A stretch of DNA of 64,000 nucleotides from Silene conica (lineage: Eukaryota > Streptophyta > Magnoliopsida > Caryophyllales > Caryophyllaceae): the NCBI GenBank assembly GCA_029255685.2, contig CM055319.2:30537568-30601567 (forward strand). The letters are read 5' to 3'. A program made the translations under genes and the position numbers. This document shows, in pieces, positions 23,328 through 36,212 of this stretch (position 1 is its first letter; each line of letters begins with the position of its first letter). The notes beneath the pieces are model-generated. The model ran no database searches, was not told the origin of the DNA, and was given only the letters and a program-made list of their open reading frames with translations.

Positions 23328-26300
23328 CTAAACGATCACGTTTAGCATTTCATTCCAAGTGTCGGGAACACCAGGGAGGCACCAGTGACTACAGTCAGAA
23401 CCATGTTTTCGAATATGTTGCCTTGTTTCCTGTGCTAGATTCCGGTTGTACACAGATGGATGACCGTCTCTTCGAAGAGCAGATATGTTAGTAATGTCCT
23501 CAAGGTATACAGGAAATCTCATATTTCTCAGAATCCCCTTGAGCACAAGCATTGGCTCTGTAATATGTGGACGCGTGAAGTACAACAAGGGCTCCCTCTG
23601 GTTATAGCATTTCCACCCATTTTCCCTGAGATACAATAATCCTTCAGTGAATAAGATGATCATTACCATTACTGTACTGCCTATACAGCCGCCGGGCAGA
23701 TGACCAGCTGAAAGCATGGGCATGATACAGACCGGGTCTAATGTGAGCTAGTGGGTTAGTTAGTAGGCGGGGACTGTATTTTTGAGAACGCACAGTCTGA
23801 CATCCCCTACCCTACTGTATTGTTATTTGGTAAAATGCACACACCGATCATCAGATCCTCCAGTGAAGTGAAGTGAAGTCGTCACCTGATGTCTATATAA
23901 TGGCAATAAAGTAGTGGCCATTTAAGTATCCAAAAAGGTAATGAATGATTGATTATAGCGATGGAATTTTTGAATAATTTATGTCCGCTTATTTAATTTT
24001 TGGTCTGAACAATACTGACATAAAATAGGTATTGCTAACAGGTATGAATGTTGATGAATGCTTGAATTTACCTGTTGTGCCTAGGGGACATGCTCCGAAA
24101 GATGACTTGGGTTTTTCGAGGATCAAGGTTTGAATCGACCCATTTAGCCCAAGTGGCTAGTCCTTTTTCATAAGCAAGCATTGGATTCATGTGGCTGATG
24201 ATTGTGTCTCCTTCCATGAAATAATCCCACCTAGATTCAGTTCATTTAAAAAAAAGAAATGGGCTTAGATGTCTCATTTAACATGTTACATTAGTAGTTA
24301 ATCTTGGGCGAGATGGTTGTATACACACACATGAAATGATCCCATACAAATTTTAAGCTGTAGCCATTAGCAGAAATAATGGAAAACAGATAATGCAACA
24401 TAACGGTCTTACGATGTTGTATTGAGAGAGTGAGTCCACCAATGAGCTGAATCAAAGACAAGTACATCTGCCCCTGTCCAACTTCGTGCATTGTCTTGAA
24501 TCTTATCAAGATGTAAAACCCGCTTGTTTTGAGGCCCCCGTTTTAGTTCCACCAGTAGAGGAGCCCAAGAAAAGTGAATGGAGGTCCCGAAATCCTGAAA
24601 GCAGGGTTTACTTATGTCAGTGATGAAGAAGCATTATTTTGTATAATCAGAGTATCAGTTGAGCGCAGTTTGGTAATCATAAATCCGTTCATGAATCAGA
24701 CTCTGCTTACCAGCGCATGGAAGGAGATGGTAGGACCATTGTAAGTGAGGGTTTTCCGAGCAGTTGGAATGACACCTTGGATTAGGCAGACAAGGGATTC
24801 CCATTGGTTTCTCATTATAGAATCTCCGACTAAAATTATTCTTTTGTTCCTCATCTTTCCCAGGAAATGGAGTGCATCAAATCTTATACATAATTCACAT
24901 ATACACAACAAAAAACCACTTGGGATCAAAGACAGCTTATCAGTCATACATTTTTAAGCAAATTAAACACGCTATTTTTCACATCAATGTATGTACACAC
25001 TACACTGTCGTCGCCTAGGTAGCACCAAAACGGACACGGACACGGCATCCCAGGAAATTTATGACACGAGACACGGCATTTAAATATAATAAAATATATA
25101 TTTTATTGTTATAAATAACGTATAATTTTATTTTTATCATGTATTTGAAGCTAAATCTAAACAAGTAAATGTGCAATTCGACCTTTACTATAACTAATTC
25201 TCATTTTCCACCCAAACTCTTCTTCTAATCGATCTTTTTTAAAATTTTATTCCTCATCTAAACTATAATATGTCTAGTCATGTGTCCAACGAGTGTCGGA
25301 CACGGGACGGCTAATTAAGAGAAGTGTCCGTACTACCTAGGCCGTCGCAACATAAAAAATAAATAATATTATGGAGTATACTCACTTGTTAATGGGAAAT
25401 AGTATGTCTTGTGAGATATGAAAGGTCTTTTAATAAAGTTATTGAGAGACCGACTCTCCCAAATCTTTGTGAATGGAAAATTAACTAATATGGTTTTGAC
25501 TTTTGAGCTGTTGTCCACGGGTATGCAACTCAAAGACCGTACCGACAATATCATCAGTAAAGATAAATAACTGGTTTGGCTAACATTATGAATAGTTTAT
25601 CAATGCGTATACACATTGAGTATTTCTTCATTATTAATCCTACGATTGTTACGCCACTTTAATGTCACACCTTAATCATACAGATTACAGACCTACCACA
25701 AGTGTCACATTTAATAATAACTTAACTACTATTCTACATGATTAGGTTCTTTCCAAATCAATCGTAATTAAAAAAAACTAGTTTTAAACCTGTGCAAATT
25801 GCACGGGTATGTAATTTTTGAAGTTATTATAAAAGTTGTAAATATATACATAGTATTAAAGTAAAGTAATAAAATCGCCCTAATTTTTTTAAACAAATTT
25901 AAATGATCAATGTAATAATTAACTAATAAAGAAAATTCTAAATTTGAATTAAAAATTTCACTTGCAAGTACTATAAATGATACAATAGTGTCAATTAGTC
26001 GGATAATTATTATAATAAAATATCGCTCTCTTATCAGTTAAATTTGAGTTTCTACTCGACCATGTTACTCAGGCAACCTCCGAAAAAGCTGAGTTATATA
26101 GGTAAACAAAATTATTCATAATTATCAAAGAATTAGTGAAATTACAAATTATTAGCCCGTTTTTTCTTTTAAATACACTGATACATAGGGTAAAATTAAA
26201 GTTTTGACCTGTACATATCTTTAAATACAAATGTTGACCCAATTTTCATTTAGAACAAATTGTTATTTATTAGACGGAACAAAATCATAATTGACTCGTC

Positions 26301-28962
26301 CACCTTTAATTTAAACCGGTTTAATCAACATCGAAACCCGGAAAATTATCGTAGAAAGATAAATTATAAGTTATTAGAAAAATACTTCATAAATATCATT
26401 AAAATGTACTCCGTCGGAAACACTATCGGATTTCATATGTTGGAAAAATTCCATGAATAATTATTGTTAAAAGGATTTTAAATAGTAATTCATATTTGTC
26501 ATGTCTGAAAAAACATTTACTCCATCACAAATTCTCATTTGTGACGGACATATCCGTCGCAAGCTTGCGATGGGCCAAGTAATATCCATGTGGAGTATAT
26601 ATGACAAAATCAGAATGCCTAAAAAGTAACAAACTGCCCTGTCGCAAACTTGTGATGGATTTAACTGTAACCATTTTACAGTTAAATGTAATCATTATTT
26701 ACAAACAAGTTATCAGAAGCTGTAACATTGACCATACTATTGTGATTACATTTGGCTGTAAAATGGTTACAAAATCTCGTCTTATTATTTCAGACCAAAA
26801 ATGACGGTTTGAAACAAGAATTTGTGTAATGAGATAGGGGAAGTGTGGTTTTATAATACACATCCTCCATTTTATAAACTTAGCAACACATAATCGTGTT
26901 GTTAGGAGCAAAAAATTGCGGATCTAATTGTATTCTTGTCGCAGAAGCACTCGCTCTAAAAGAAGGTATTTTAGCCGCTAAACAATTAGGAATCTCGAAG
27001 TTGATTGTGGAGGATGATAATTTATGTGTTATCAACTCTCTCCGTAGCACTTGGCAGATCCCGTGGGAAATCTCTAGTATTATCAAGGATGTTAAACTTG
27101 ATCTTCATCTTTTCGATGAAGTGATAATTAAACATTGCTTCCGTGAAGCCAACAAGGTTACTGACTTCATGGCTTCTGTTGGACATTCATGTCCAACTCT
27201 TTCGAGGTGGGTTGAAAGCCGGTGGCTTCAACTTACCTTACTCATTCGAAAGGATGAGATAGGTTGGTCTTATCTAAGAGGATCAACCTAGTTTCCTTGC
27301 CTTAAAAAAAAAAAAAAAAAAACATAGATATAATCAATTAAAGGTTATTTAACACCGTATCTCAATGTATGTTTTTGAGAGAGAGGATTCCTATAGTGAT
27401 ATAAGGGGTGTAACCGAGTTGACTTAAGCTCGAATTCGGGTGGATTTGAAATCAGCTCGGAACTTAAACTTGAACTTGAGCTCGAAATCGGCTCGAAATT
27501 ATCCGAGCTTAAAAAATCAAAGATTGGAATCAGCTCAGATTACGCTCGAGTTCTAGGGCGAGTTCGGTTAAATCTTTATTTTCTTTACTTTATTGAACTT
27601 TTAAATCAAATTAAAAATAAATACTCTCTGTTCCGGTCAATAGTTATCTATTTCCATTTTGGGGTGTATCATTGAATTGTTATCTATTTCCATTTTTGGC
27701 AACCTTTTGTGGTTCACATTTCATTGCATGTGGAGTCATGTGATTTGTGTGGTCCAAATTCGTTCATACTTTTTTTCTTAATCTTTGTGTCAAAAGCAAT
27801 AGATAACAATTGATGGGGACGGAGGGAGTATATTTTAAGAAAAATGCAAGAAACATATGATTATAAATACTAAAATGACATTTTATTAGGAACAAAAACA
27901 ATTACAAAATGACCAAATAACTTAAAATAATAAATAAAACGAGTCTAAACGAACTTCCGATTCCGAGCTCTACAAAGCTCGAAAATGGACCACCCGGCTC
28001 GGAATTAGATTTGACCGATTTCGAGCCGAGCTTTTACCGAGCTGATTCCGAAAACTCTACGAGTCGGCTCAGATCAGTTATAGCCATAGTGATACATGGA
28101 AGTGTTGTATGATGTCTGATTTTAAACAGTGAGAAATTATGTTCTGTGATCTACTCATGTGTGTTGGGTTAGCCGCGAGTTGCAATGAACGCTGGATACA
28201 ATAGCCAAGAAAGTGTAACAACAAAACATACTCCGTACAAATGTAGAATATAGGAGTGACACCTTGGATTAGGCACTTAATTAGGCAGACAAGGGATTGG
28301 GATTGGGATTGGCATTGGTTTCTGATTATGGAGTCTCCGAGCGACTAACATTAATCTCGGATATTAAAACCCACTATTTCGTTTTAATGTCTACTAACAA
28401 TGTCTTGCCAAGCCATTTAATCTACATATTTATGCTTTCGCATGCATGCACTTAGCACTACGGTTGTTCACGAGACAGCTCGCGAGCAACTCGAGATCGG
28501 CTCGTCTCGTTAATACCCTACTCAGTAGTATGTATAATGAAGGATTTGTTATGAGTTATTAATGGCAAAACTGAGAAGTAATGATAGAGTTGGAGTAAAA
28601 AGAAGAAGATACTGTAGTTGGTACCTTGGAATAGAACAGCCAAAAGGTTGCCACCTCCACTTTTCAAAGTCAGAATCAGGACGTCCATTTTTAAGGCAAG
28701 TAACAGCAGTGCTTAGATACGGGCAGCTTGAATCATACAGAGGATACGACTTGTCGAACACCCATTTTCCCCTTGTCAAGTCGCATGATGTGCCCCTTCC
28801 CCGCTTCTGTCTTTTTACCATATTACCTTCATCTTCCTCATTATTAACCCATGCTTCTCTTTCTACAACACCATCATTTTTTTCTGATGCTGATCCACCA
28901 TTAATCAAGCTCACTAACACTATCACCACTATCTGTAGTACAAATTTTCGTGTCTTTTCCAT
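23328..28962 (-). CDS. TRICHOME BIREFRINGENCE-LIKE (TBL/PMR5) O-acetyltransferase
   Basis: Golgi type-II membrane enzyme family that O-acetylates cell-wall polysaccharides such as xylan or pectin; the substrate here is unknown. Five exons join in frame: 28625-28962, 24711-24882, 24413-24594, 24072-24230 and 23328-23625, giving 382 residues. An N-terminal hydrophobic anchor (about 7-22) is followed by an acidic linker and the TBL domain (CDLTRGKWV, YPLYDSSCPYL, WRWQP). The GDS esterase motif is at 132-134 (VGDSIMRNQWES) and the partner DxxH at 361-364 (DCSHWCLPG), so the catalytic set is complete. Length matches small TBL family members. Intron 1 (3.7 kb) carries a MITE, a Helitron end, a LINE fragment, a hAT element with nested Stowaway, and a decayed copy of exon 2. 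A hAT element begins 250 bp upstream of the ATG. Subfamily is not assigned. Confidence 0.92.
25015..25340. mobile_element. hAT-like MITE, family A, copy 1
   Basis: 326 bp in TBL intron 1. Ends CTAGGTAGCACC and, reverse-complemented, CTAGGTAGTACGG; the flanking 8-bp repeat is GTCGTCGC/GCCGTCGC (one mismatch). Rich in GGACACGG/GTGTCC near the ends. Related copies are at 29243-29588 (opposite orientation) and 40281-40902. Confidence 0.75.
25778..25807 (-). mobile_element. Helitron-type 3' terminus in TBL intron 1
   Basis: The minus strand ends with a hairpin (CCGTGCAA/TTGCACAGG, about 25789-25807), a short spacer and CTAG (25778-25781) followed by T. The body would extend rightward through the AT-rich DNA to at most 26880; no 5' end was found and no coding content is visible. 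Confidence 0.5.
26882..27322 (+). pseudogene. 5'-truncated LINE fragment: RNase H domain plus poly(A)
   Basis: An open frame of about 130 codons (no ATG start; it follows a TAG at 26881) matches the RVT_3-type RNase H domain found at the C-terminus of plant L1-like LINE polyproteins: AEALALKEG, then KLIVEDDNLCVINSL and HCFREANKVTDFMA. After the stop, at about 27305-27322, comes an A run of roughly 18-20. Truncation at the 5' side and a poly(A) tail are typical of LINE insertions. It sits antisense to TBL in its first intron. Confidence 0.75.
27401..28085. mobile_element. hAT-type element rich in AGCTCG, in TBL intron 1
   Basis: 685 bp flanked by ATAGTGAT (27393-27400 and 28086-28093). The left end has AGGGGTGTAACCGAG and both arms are full of AGCTCGA/CTCGGAA motifs in inverted arrangement. 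A Stowaway MITE (27624-27828) is nested inside. No transposase. Confidence 0.65.
27624..27828. mobile_element. Stowaway MITE nested in the hAT element
   Basis: 205 bp with TA duplications at 27622-27623 and 27829-27830. Ends CTCTCTGTTCCGGTC and, reverse-complemented, CTCCCTCCGTCCCC, followed by shared GTTATCTATT. Confidence 0.8.
28252..28356 (-). pseudogene. Decayed duplicate of TBL exon 2 (GDS exon)
   Basis: Strongly similar to 24745-24835 of the real exon 2 on the same strand. The minus strand still reads LGDSIIRNQ followed by a (CAATCC)n expansion and SLVCLI, then IQGV. A 4-base insertion just before the GDS motif, an insertion duplicating TTAGGCA and the expansion disrupt the frame, so it cannot replace exon 2. 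It lies 270 bp downstream of exon 1 inside intron 1. Confidence 0.75.
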
Positions 28963-29213
28963 TTTTCCACTTTTTATTTAAGACTAATACTCTAAAACTT
29001 CCACTTCATATGTGCTACACTACTACTGTCTGCTACTCTGCTTCTCTCTCTCTTTCAATCTCGCCATTAATTGCGCTGGAATTCAATCCCCACTTCGCTT
29101 TTTCTCATTCTACACTTGAGTGCTTTTCAATTTCACTTTATACTTTCTTCTTTTCAAATTTATGTTTTTTTAATTTAGTATCACGCATTAGACCCCTATC
29201 CAAGGTCACCAAC

Positions 29214-30103
29214 TAGGACTATTAGACTGGACAGCTCGCGAGCTAGGTAGCACGGACACTTCTTTTAATTAGTCATCCCTGTTTGACATCGTGTCCGACA
29301 CTCGAACACCCGACATTTGTTGGACACATGGCTAAACATATTATAGTTTATACGAGTAATAAAATTTTAAAAAAGATGCGTTTGGATGGGAAAATGAGAA
29401 TTAATTATAGTAAAAGTCAAATTGTAGCTTTCCTTGTTTAGATTTAGTTTTAATTACACGATAAAAATAAAATTATGCGTTATTAATAACCATAAAATAT
29501 ATATTTTTTATATTTAAATGTCGTGTCCCGTGTCCTAAATTTCATGGGATGTCGTGTCCGTGTCCGTGTCCGTTTTGGTGCTACCTAACTCGTGAGCAAC
29601 TCGAGATCGGCTCGGTCAAAGCTCGGCTCGTGTGAGCTCGACTCGAGCTCGGGCTCGGCTTGAGAGCTTAACGAGTCAAGTCAAGCAAAGGCTGTCTCGA
29701 CTCGAAAAGCTCGCGAGCGGCTCGAACATTTGAGATTATATAAGATATTAATCATATTTTTTAAAAATATGCTCATGTTTTATAAAAATATTTTATCAAT
29801 ATTATATAGTTGTATCATATATATCAAATATCTTGTTGATTTGCTAAATATTTTTACATATAATCTTCGAACCTTGTTATTGAAAATAGCGGAAAAAAAA
29901 AATAAAAAAAATAAACAATTTAATATAGACTCAATTTAGCTGGAGCTTGGCTCGAGCTCGTGTTAAAGCTCGCAAGCTTGGTAACGAGCGCATTTTTTTC
30001 AAGCTCGGGTAAGATCGGCTCGAACTCGTGCTCGAGTTTTGGTAACCGAGTACAAGCCGAGTAAGGCCAAGCTCGGGCTCGGCTCGGCTCGTTAACACCC
30101 CTA
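29214..30103. mobile_element. hAT-type AGCTCG-rich element upstream of TBL
   Basis: 890 bp bounded by the perfect 8-bp duplication TCACCAAC (29206-29213 and 30104-30111). Ends TAGGACTATTAG and, reverse-complemented, TAGGGGTGTTAACGAG. It is dense in GCTCGAG/GGCTCGG motifs. A family A MITE is nested inside at 29243-29588. It begins 252 bp upstream of the TBL ATG, so it may border or replace part of the promoter. A 65-bp look-alike remnant lies at about 28460-28525. Confidence 0.75.
29243..29588. mobile_element. hAT-like MITE, family A, copy 2 (nested)
   Basis: 346 bp, inverted relative to copy 1. Starts CTAGGTAGCACGG, ends GGTGCTACCTAA; the flanking 8-bp repeat is CTCGCGAG/CTCGTGAG with one mismatch. 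Confidence 0.75.
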
Positions 30104-30111
30104 TCACCAAC

Positions 30112-30332
30112 TAGGTCATCACAAGGGAATGAGTCACCTTAATTATAATTTAACTCAATAATTAGCATGACCTCCACCCAAATAAGGTCTACTAATTTGT
30201 TGTGAACTGACACATGGCGAGTTATAATTTGTACTATATAGATGGAAATGATGTCTACACGTGGCGAGTTTTCATTTCTTGGGAATGTTTTAGAGCGGAA
30301 AATGATTTGAATGTCCTAGGTCGTGATCTTCT
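30112..30332. other. Short spacer left of the copia element
   Basis: No gene recognised. It resumes at 39034 on the far side of the retrotransposon. Confidence 0.5.
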
Positions 30333-31320
30333 TGTGGGGAATAAAGCATGTATTCACCCTAAACTTGCAGGATTATAATGAAAAATACAGTTGTGTTTAT
30401 AGTCATAAGATTAAAAAGGATAAGAAAAAGAATTCAACCTTTGGTCCTTTGTGCTTATGGCCTAAGAACAGGAATTAAAGTAAATTCCCTCCTATAACTT
30501 GCACCCAAGACTTGATTGAGATGATGCCGCGTGTGCTAGAAAATACTCTCCAATTGCCTTGCAATATGGGGAGAGCTTTTGAGAGGTTTTAGATGTGAGA
30601 TCTGAGTTTTGGGAAAAAGATGTTCTCAAAACCCTAATTGTGAGAATTATGAATTACCAGTAGTGACAAAAGGAGAAAGACTCTCCTTTTGTATTACTTA
30701 GGTCGGCCGAATGGGTCTTGGGTAAGGGTGGGCTTTTTCCACTCTTACCTTATACCTTTGCGTGATTCGACCCGTTTAGCTTTAAGTTGTTCGCGGGTTT
30801 TATTTATAAATCGTAACATGTTATCAGATATTAATACAGTCGATATATTAATAATGGTCTGACAAAATACGATATTGTATAATTACCCAAATTAATATAA
30901 CTGTTTATATTAATACGCGAATACTATATTTAATTAAATATAACCGTTTATATTTAATTTACGAATTAATCTTGTAATCCGTATTAGCTAAAATTATTTA
31001 ATCCGTATTAAATAATAATCTCAACATCTTATTGACTAATTTATTAGTCAACACCTCTGACTAACTGTTTAGTCATATCCGGCATAAATGTGACTGTATT
31101 TTCATACCTTCACATCTCTCAAACGTGTCCTATAGGTGTGACGTATAGGGACCAGTTGATCACCGCCATCCGTATGACAATAACGTCAAACTTATCTAGC
31201 AAGCCAACCGTTATTGATAAACGTGGATCAACTGGTAATAATACAAAAGTATGCCCTTGTGATCCTTAAAGAGATTTAATAAGTCATTGTACTTAATTGT
31301 CAAGGACACCAGCCCCAACA
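30333..31320 (-). repeat. copia 3' LTR
   Basis: 988 bp; differs from the 5' LTR at one base only. Confidence 0.97.
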
Positions 31321-32182
31321 ATCTCCCACTTGTCCGTACAAGGGTATGTGCAATGACGTTATCACACTACATGTGGAGGACACAATCTCCAACAAACTCC
31401 CACTTGTCCGTACAAGTGTAGGTGCGATAACCGAATCTCATATCCTTTTAAAATTTCTCCCACTCAATGTAAGACAATTTGCAAATTCGCATTCGCAAAG
31501 GTCGTATCTCACAAGCGATCTGTATCAAGAGTGGTTTCCCCGACTAGAGAGTAACTTAACTGATAAAACGAATCTGTATTCGAGCATGGCCATGCATTTC
31601 AGTTACTACTCCTCGAGTGGCCCTGAGAAATGATAAAATCCTGATAAGGGTTTGGATATTTCCCTCAACTCGAATCCTGCCGATATCGCCCAGCATGAAA
31701 TAACCCAGAAAAAATCCTCTTGGCCCCTGTTACGGTGACCGTGGGAAAGAAACCAAAGTTACCCAAAATCTGTCTTAATCTCAAGAAACAGTTGAAAGTC
31801 AAAAGACTCGACTCTAAGGAACACTATGGAGGTCCTATCCACGACCTGGCACCCAATGTTATAAAACATTTAGGACTCCATAACGTTGTCACGGGGTGTC
31901 CTACGAGATATCCGTATAACTCGCCTTTGTGATTGGTCAGTCATCCACGTGACTTATGGCTCGTTGAACCCACCATCAACCAACGTCACAAAATGATTAC
32001 CTGAGTTATCAGCTCAAGTGGGTAATCAAGGACCAAAACGATGTAATGTTAATCAGTTCACTTTGTGGTGTTCAAAATTGGCGTACAATTCCACATGAGA
32101 AACAAAACATTTTATATCATAACAATAAGGTTGAATAGAGTACACGAGAAAATGAATTATTACATGAATTCATAAAAGAGTA

Positions 32183-35100
32183 CTACAACTTAGGAATACA
32201 TCCAATTCCCATGGAATGAATGTGCCCTTCATGCTTATCACGTGGTAATGCTTTTGTGAGAGGATCGGCTATGTTGTCATCCGTAGCGATCTTTTCAATA
32301 AAAATCTCCTTTTGCTCCACGTAATCTCTGATTAGATGAGCTTTCCGTTGTACATGCCTAGCCTTGCTGCTAGACTTATGCTCCTTAGCTTGGAAGATGG
32401 CACCGCTATTGTCACAATAGACGGTGATTGGGTCATTCGAACTAGGCACTACTGATAGTCCTTGTAAGAATTGACGCATCCATATTGCTTCCTTAGCTGC
32501 TTCTGAGGCGGCATAGTACTCGGACTCAGTCGTAGAATCTGCTGTGACACTCTGTTTAGAACTTTTCCAGCTGACAGCAGCGCCATTAAGAGTAAAGACA
32601 AATCCAGACTGAGATTTCGAGTCATCTCGATCCGTTTGGAAGCTAGCATCTGCGTAACCCGTGGCGCAGAGCGTCGAGTCGCCTCCAAAAGTCAATCCCC
32701 AATCTTTAGTCCTCCGTAGGTACTTAAGAATGTTTTTCACGGCCATCCAGTGTTGTTCACCTGGATGAGCTTGGAATCGACTTGTCATACTCAATGCATA
32801 TGCAATGTCAGGACGTGTGCATATCATGGCATACATGATCGATCCTATTGCCGAAGCATAAGGAATCCGACTCATGCGCTCTTACTTCCACTGACTTAGC
32901 TTCTTGAGTCTTGCTCAAGTGAAGCCCAGGAGTCATAGGAAGGAACCCCTTCTTGGAGTTCGTCATGCTGAATCTCTCCAGAATCTTCTCTATATAAGAT
33001 TCCTGACTGAGAGACAACATCCGTCGTGATCTATCCCTGTAGATACGGATGCCCAAAATTCTTTGTGCCTCTCCCAGATCTTTCATCTGGAAATGGTTTT
33101 TCAACCATGCTTTAACCGAAGATAAGAGAGGTATGTCATTCCCAATCAAGAGTATGTCATCGACATACAGTACTAGGAATACAATCTTACTCCCACTCGA
33201 CTTGATATAGAGACATGGTTCGTCGACTGATCGAATGAACCCATTCTCTTTTATCACTTGGTCGAAGCGATGATTCCAACTCCGCGATGCTTGCTTAAGT
33301 CCATAGATGGAACGCTTAAGCTTGCAAACTTTCTTAGGATGTGATGGATCGATAAAACCCTCGGGTTGTACCATGTACAACTCTTCCTCCAAATAACCGT
33401 TTAAGAAGGCGGTTTTAACGTCCATTTGCCATATTTCATAGTCATGAAATGCGGCGATCGCTAAGATAATCCGAATGGAACGTAGCATGACTACGGGTGC
33501 AAAGATCTCATCGTAGTGCAAGCCTGGCACTTGGGTGAAACCTTTAGCAACTAGTCTAGCCTTATGGATATCTTGTTGTCCTTCCACGGCATGCTTTATC
33601 TTGTAAAGCCATTTGCATTGAAGGGGACGTACCTTTGCAGGTAGGTCCACAAGATCCCACACGTTGTTCTCATACATGGAGTCCATCTCGGATTGCATGG
33701 CTTCTAGCCATAGCTTTGAGTCAGAACTGGTCATGGCACCTTTATAGGTTGTGGGTTCATTACCCTCTAGGAGTAAGACGTCATCTGTATCGTGTTCCTC
33801 GACCATACCAATGTATCTGTCCGGTGGAATAGAGACTCTTCCTGACCTCCTAGGTTCCTCAGGGATATCTACCGCAGCCTCGGTTGAAGGTACTGTTTCC
33901 TCCAATGGTTGCTCGGTAGTTGGTTCTTGAACCTCCGATAACTCGAAGGTTCTATTACTCGACTTGTTCTCGAGAAATTCTTTCTCTAAGAACGTCGCAC
34001 TAGCCGCAACAAAAACACGTTGTTCGGTAGGCGAGTAGAAGTAATGACCAAACGTTCCCTTTGGATAGCCTATAAAGTATGTCTTGACCGATCGCGGGCC
34101 GAGCTTATCCTCGTGTCTCCACTTGACATAAGCCTCGCAGCCCCAAACCCGAATAAAGGACAAGTTAGGGACCGTTCCCTTCCATAACTCGAATGGAGTC
34201 TTGTCAACAGCTTTAGACGGACTTCGGTTAAGTATTAGAGCGGCCGACAAAAGAGCATAGCCCCACAATGAATCAGGCACAACGGTGTGACTCATCATGG
34301 ATCGAACCTTATCAAGTAAAGTTCGATTTCTCCGTTCGGACACACCATTTAATTGTGGTGTTCCAGGTGGAGTCAACTGTAGCACGATCCCACAGTCCTT
34401 TAGGTGTTGATCAAACTCGCGTGAAAGATACTCACCACCACGATCCGAGCGTAGTGCTTTAATCTTTCTACCCAGCTGGTTCTGTACTCGATTCTGGTAT
34501 TCTTTGAACTTGTCAAAGGATTCACTTTTATGTTTCATCAAGTAGACATAGCCATATCTACTCAAATCATCCGTGAAAGTGATGAAATACCTATAGTCTT
34601 CTCGTGCGTTGATCGACATAGGGCCACATACGTCCGTATGTATGAGTCCTAATAGGTCGGCAGCGCGCATTCCAACACCTTTGAAGGAAATACGAGTCAT
34701 TTTGCCGATGAGACATGATTCACACGTGCCATATGATTCGAAATCAAAGGGCGAAATAGCTCCATTCTGTATGAGCTGTTTTACGCGTTTCTCATTTATG
34801 TGTCCCATACGACAATGCCATAGGTAAGTTTGATCTTTGTCACCTACCTTTATTCTTTTATTATTCACATGTAATATCTCGGTGGTTTGATCTAAAACAT
34901 AAATTCCATTCATGGAAACTGCCTTGCCATAAATCATATTGTGTAAGGAGAAAATACAGCTATTATTCTCTATTACAAATGAAAAGCCGAGTTTGTCAAG
35001 TGCAGAAACTGAAATAATGTTTTTGGACAAACTAGGAACATAATAACAGTTATATAAAAATAACTCGAATCCACTTGGAAGCTGGATTACGTATGTTCCC

Positions 35101-36212
35101 TTCGAGACTGCAGCCACACGTGCTCCATTCCCGACACGCAGGTCCACCTCACCCTTGATTAGGGGTTCTTGGTTTCGGAGGCCCTGCACATGATTACATA
35201 GATGAGAACCACAACCAGTATCAAGTACCCAAGTTCCGCAACTTGCATGGTTAATCTCAATCATGTGAATAAAAGAAGAAGAAGACATACCAACAGGAGT
35301 AACACGGCCTGCTTTAATGTCCTCGCGATACACGGGGCATGAGCGCCTCCAATGCCCAGTCTTGTGGCAATGGTGACATTCCATGCTTGTATCCTTGCTC
35401 TTTGTCTTGCCTTGTGAGTTACTCGACTCACCAGGCCCACTCTTAGCAAATCCTGGTTTCTTGAACCTGGGCCTACCTACCGCTAGGTCGCCCTGAGCTT
35501 TAGCCTTCCCTTTACCTTTTCCCTTACTTGAGATCATGAGAACATCCTGCTTTAGACTCCCACTCAACTTTAGATCCTTCTCAGTCTGTACGAGAAGGGA
35601 GTGGAGCTCATGGGGAGTCTTCTTCATGTCGTTCATGTAGTAGTTGGCCCTAAAGAGGGCGAACCCATCATGAAGTGAATGAAGCATGCGATCAACGATG
35701 ATGTTCTCACTGATCTTGCAGTTTAGGGTCTCCAGTTTCTCGATATTCTCAATCACGTTGAGAATATGTGGGCTAACAGCTTGGCCCTTCTGGAGTTTCG
35801 CCTCAAAGAAGCGACAGGTATGCTCATAAGAAACGATTCTCGGAGCCTTGGAGAATTCGTTAGTGAGCGTGGTGAAAATCTTGTTTGCACCATGGGTTAT
35901 GAAGCGTCTTTGCAAATTAGATTCCATTGCATAGATGAGTACGTTCTTTATCGCACCCGCTTCCATGACGAAGTCGCTATGAGCGCGAACATCGTTGGCT
36001 CTAGCTCCAGTTCCTGGGTGTGCCGGAATGGGCTCAGTTAAAAACTTAAGCTTTCCGTCAGCAATGGCAGCATTCCGTAGTGCTGCCTCCCAGTCAGAGA
36101 AGTTTGACCCATCATTCCTCAGTCTAGTTGACTGATTCATGGAGTCCATGAAGGCTTTTAGCCAGGATTCACGTGCTAGCTTGGCACTTGGCATTGGGTC
36201 TTCACCAGCCAT
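32183..36212 (-). pseudogene. copia Gag-Pol polyprotein with one frameshift
   Basis: A single frame runs from the ATG at 36212 for about 1,110 codons, then shifts near 32885 into the frame 32875-32183. In order: UBN2-type Gag (1-225), basic linker, zinc knuckle CHHCHKTGHWRRSC (279-292), protease DTG (331-333), pre-integrase HCRMGH (466-471), integrase with D527, D590 and E626 (35-residue spacing), reverse transcriptase with YVDD at 1016-1019, and RNase H (ADASFQTD, TTESEYYA) in the shifted part. The shift looks like loss of one AG in GTAAG(AG)AGCGC, since restoring two bases would read through into ERMSRIPYAS. All catalytic residues are present. Given the near-identical LTRs, the lesion is recent or an assembly error. 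Confidence 0.93.

Noticed and set aside
28562-28981. 139-codon plus-strand ORF
   Set aside because: Antisense to TBL exon 1, which has clear family motifs on the minus strand.
32808-32890. Programmed frameshift between reverse transcriptase and RNase H of the copia element
   Set aside because: Copia elements encode pol in one frame across this point; a 2-base slip in an AG run explains it better.
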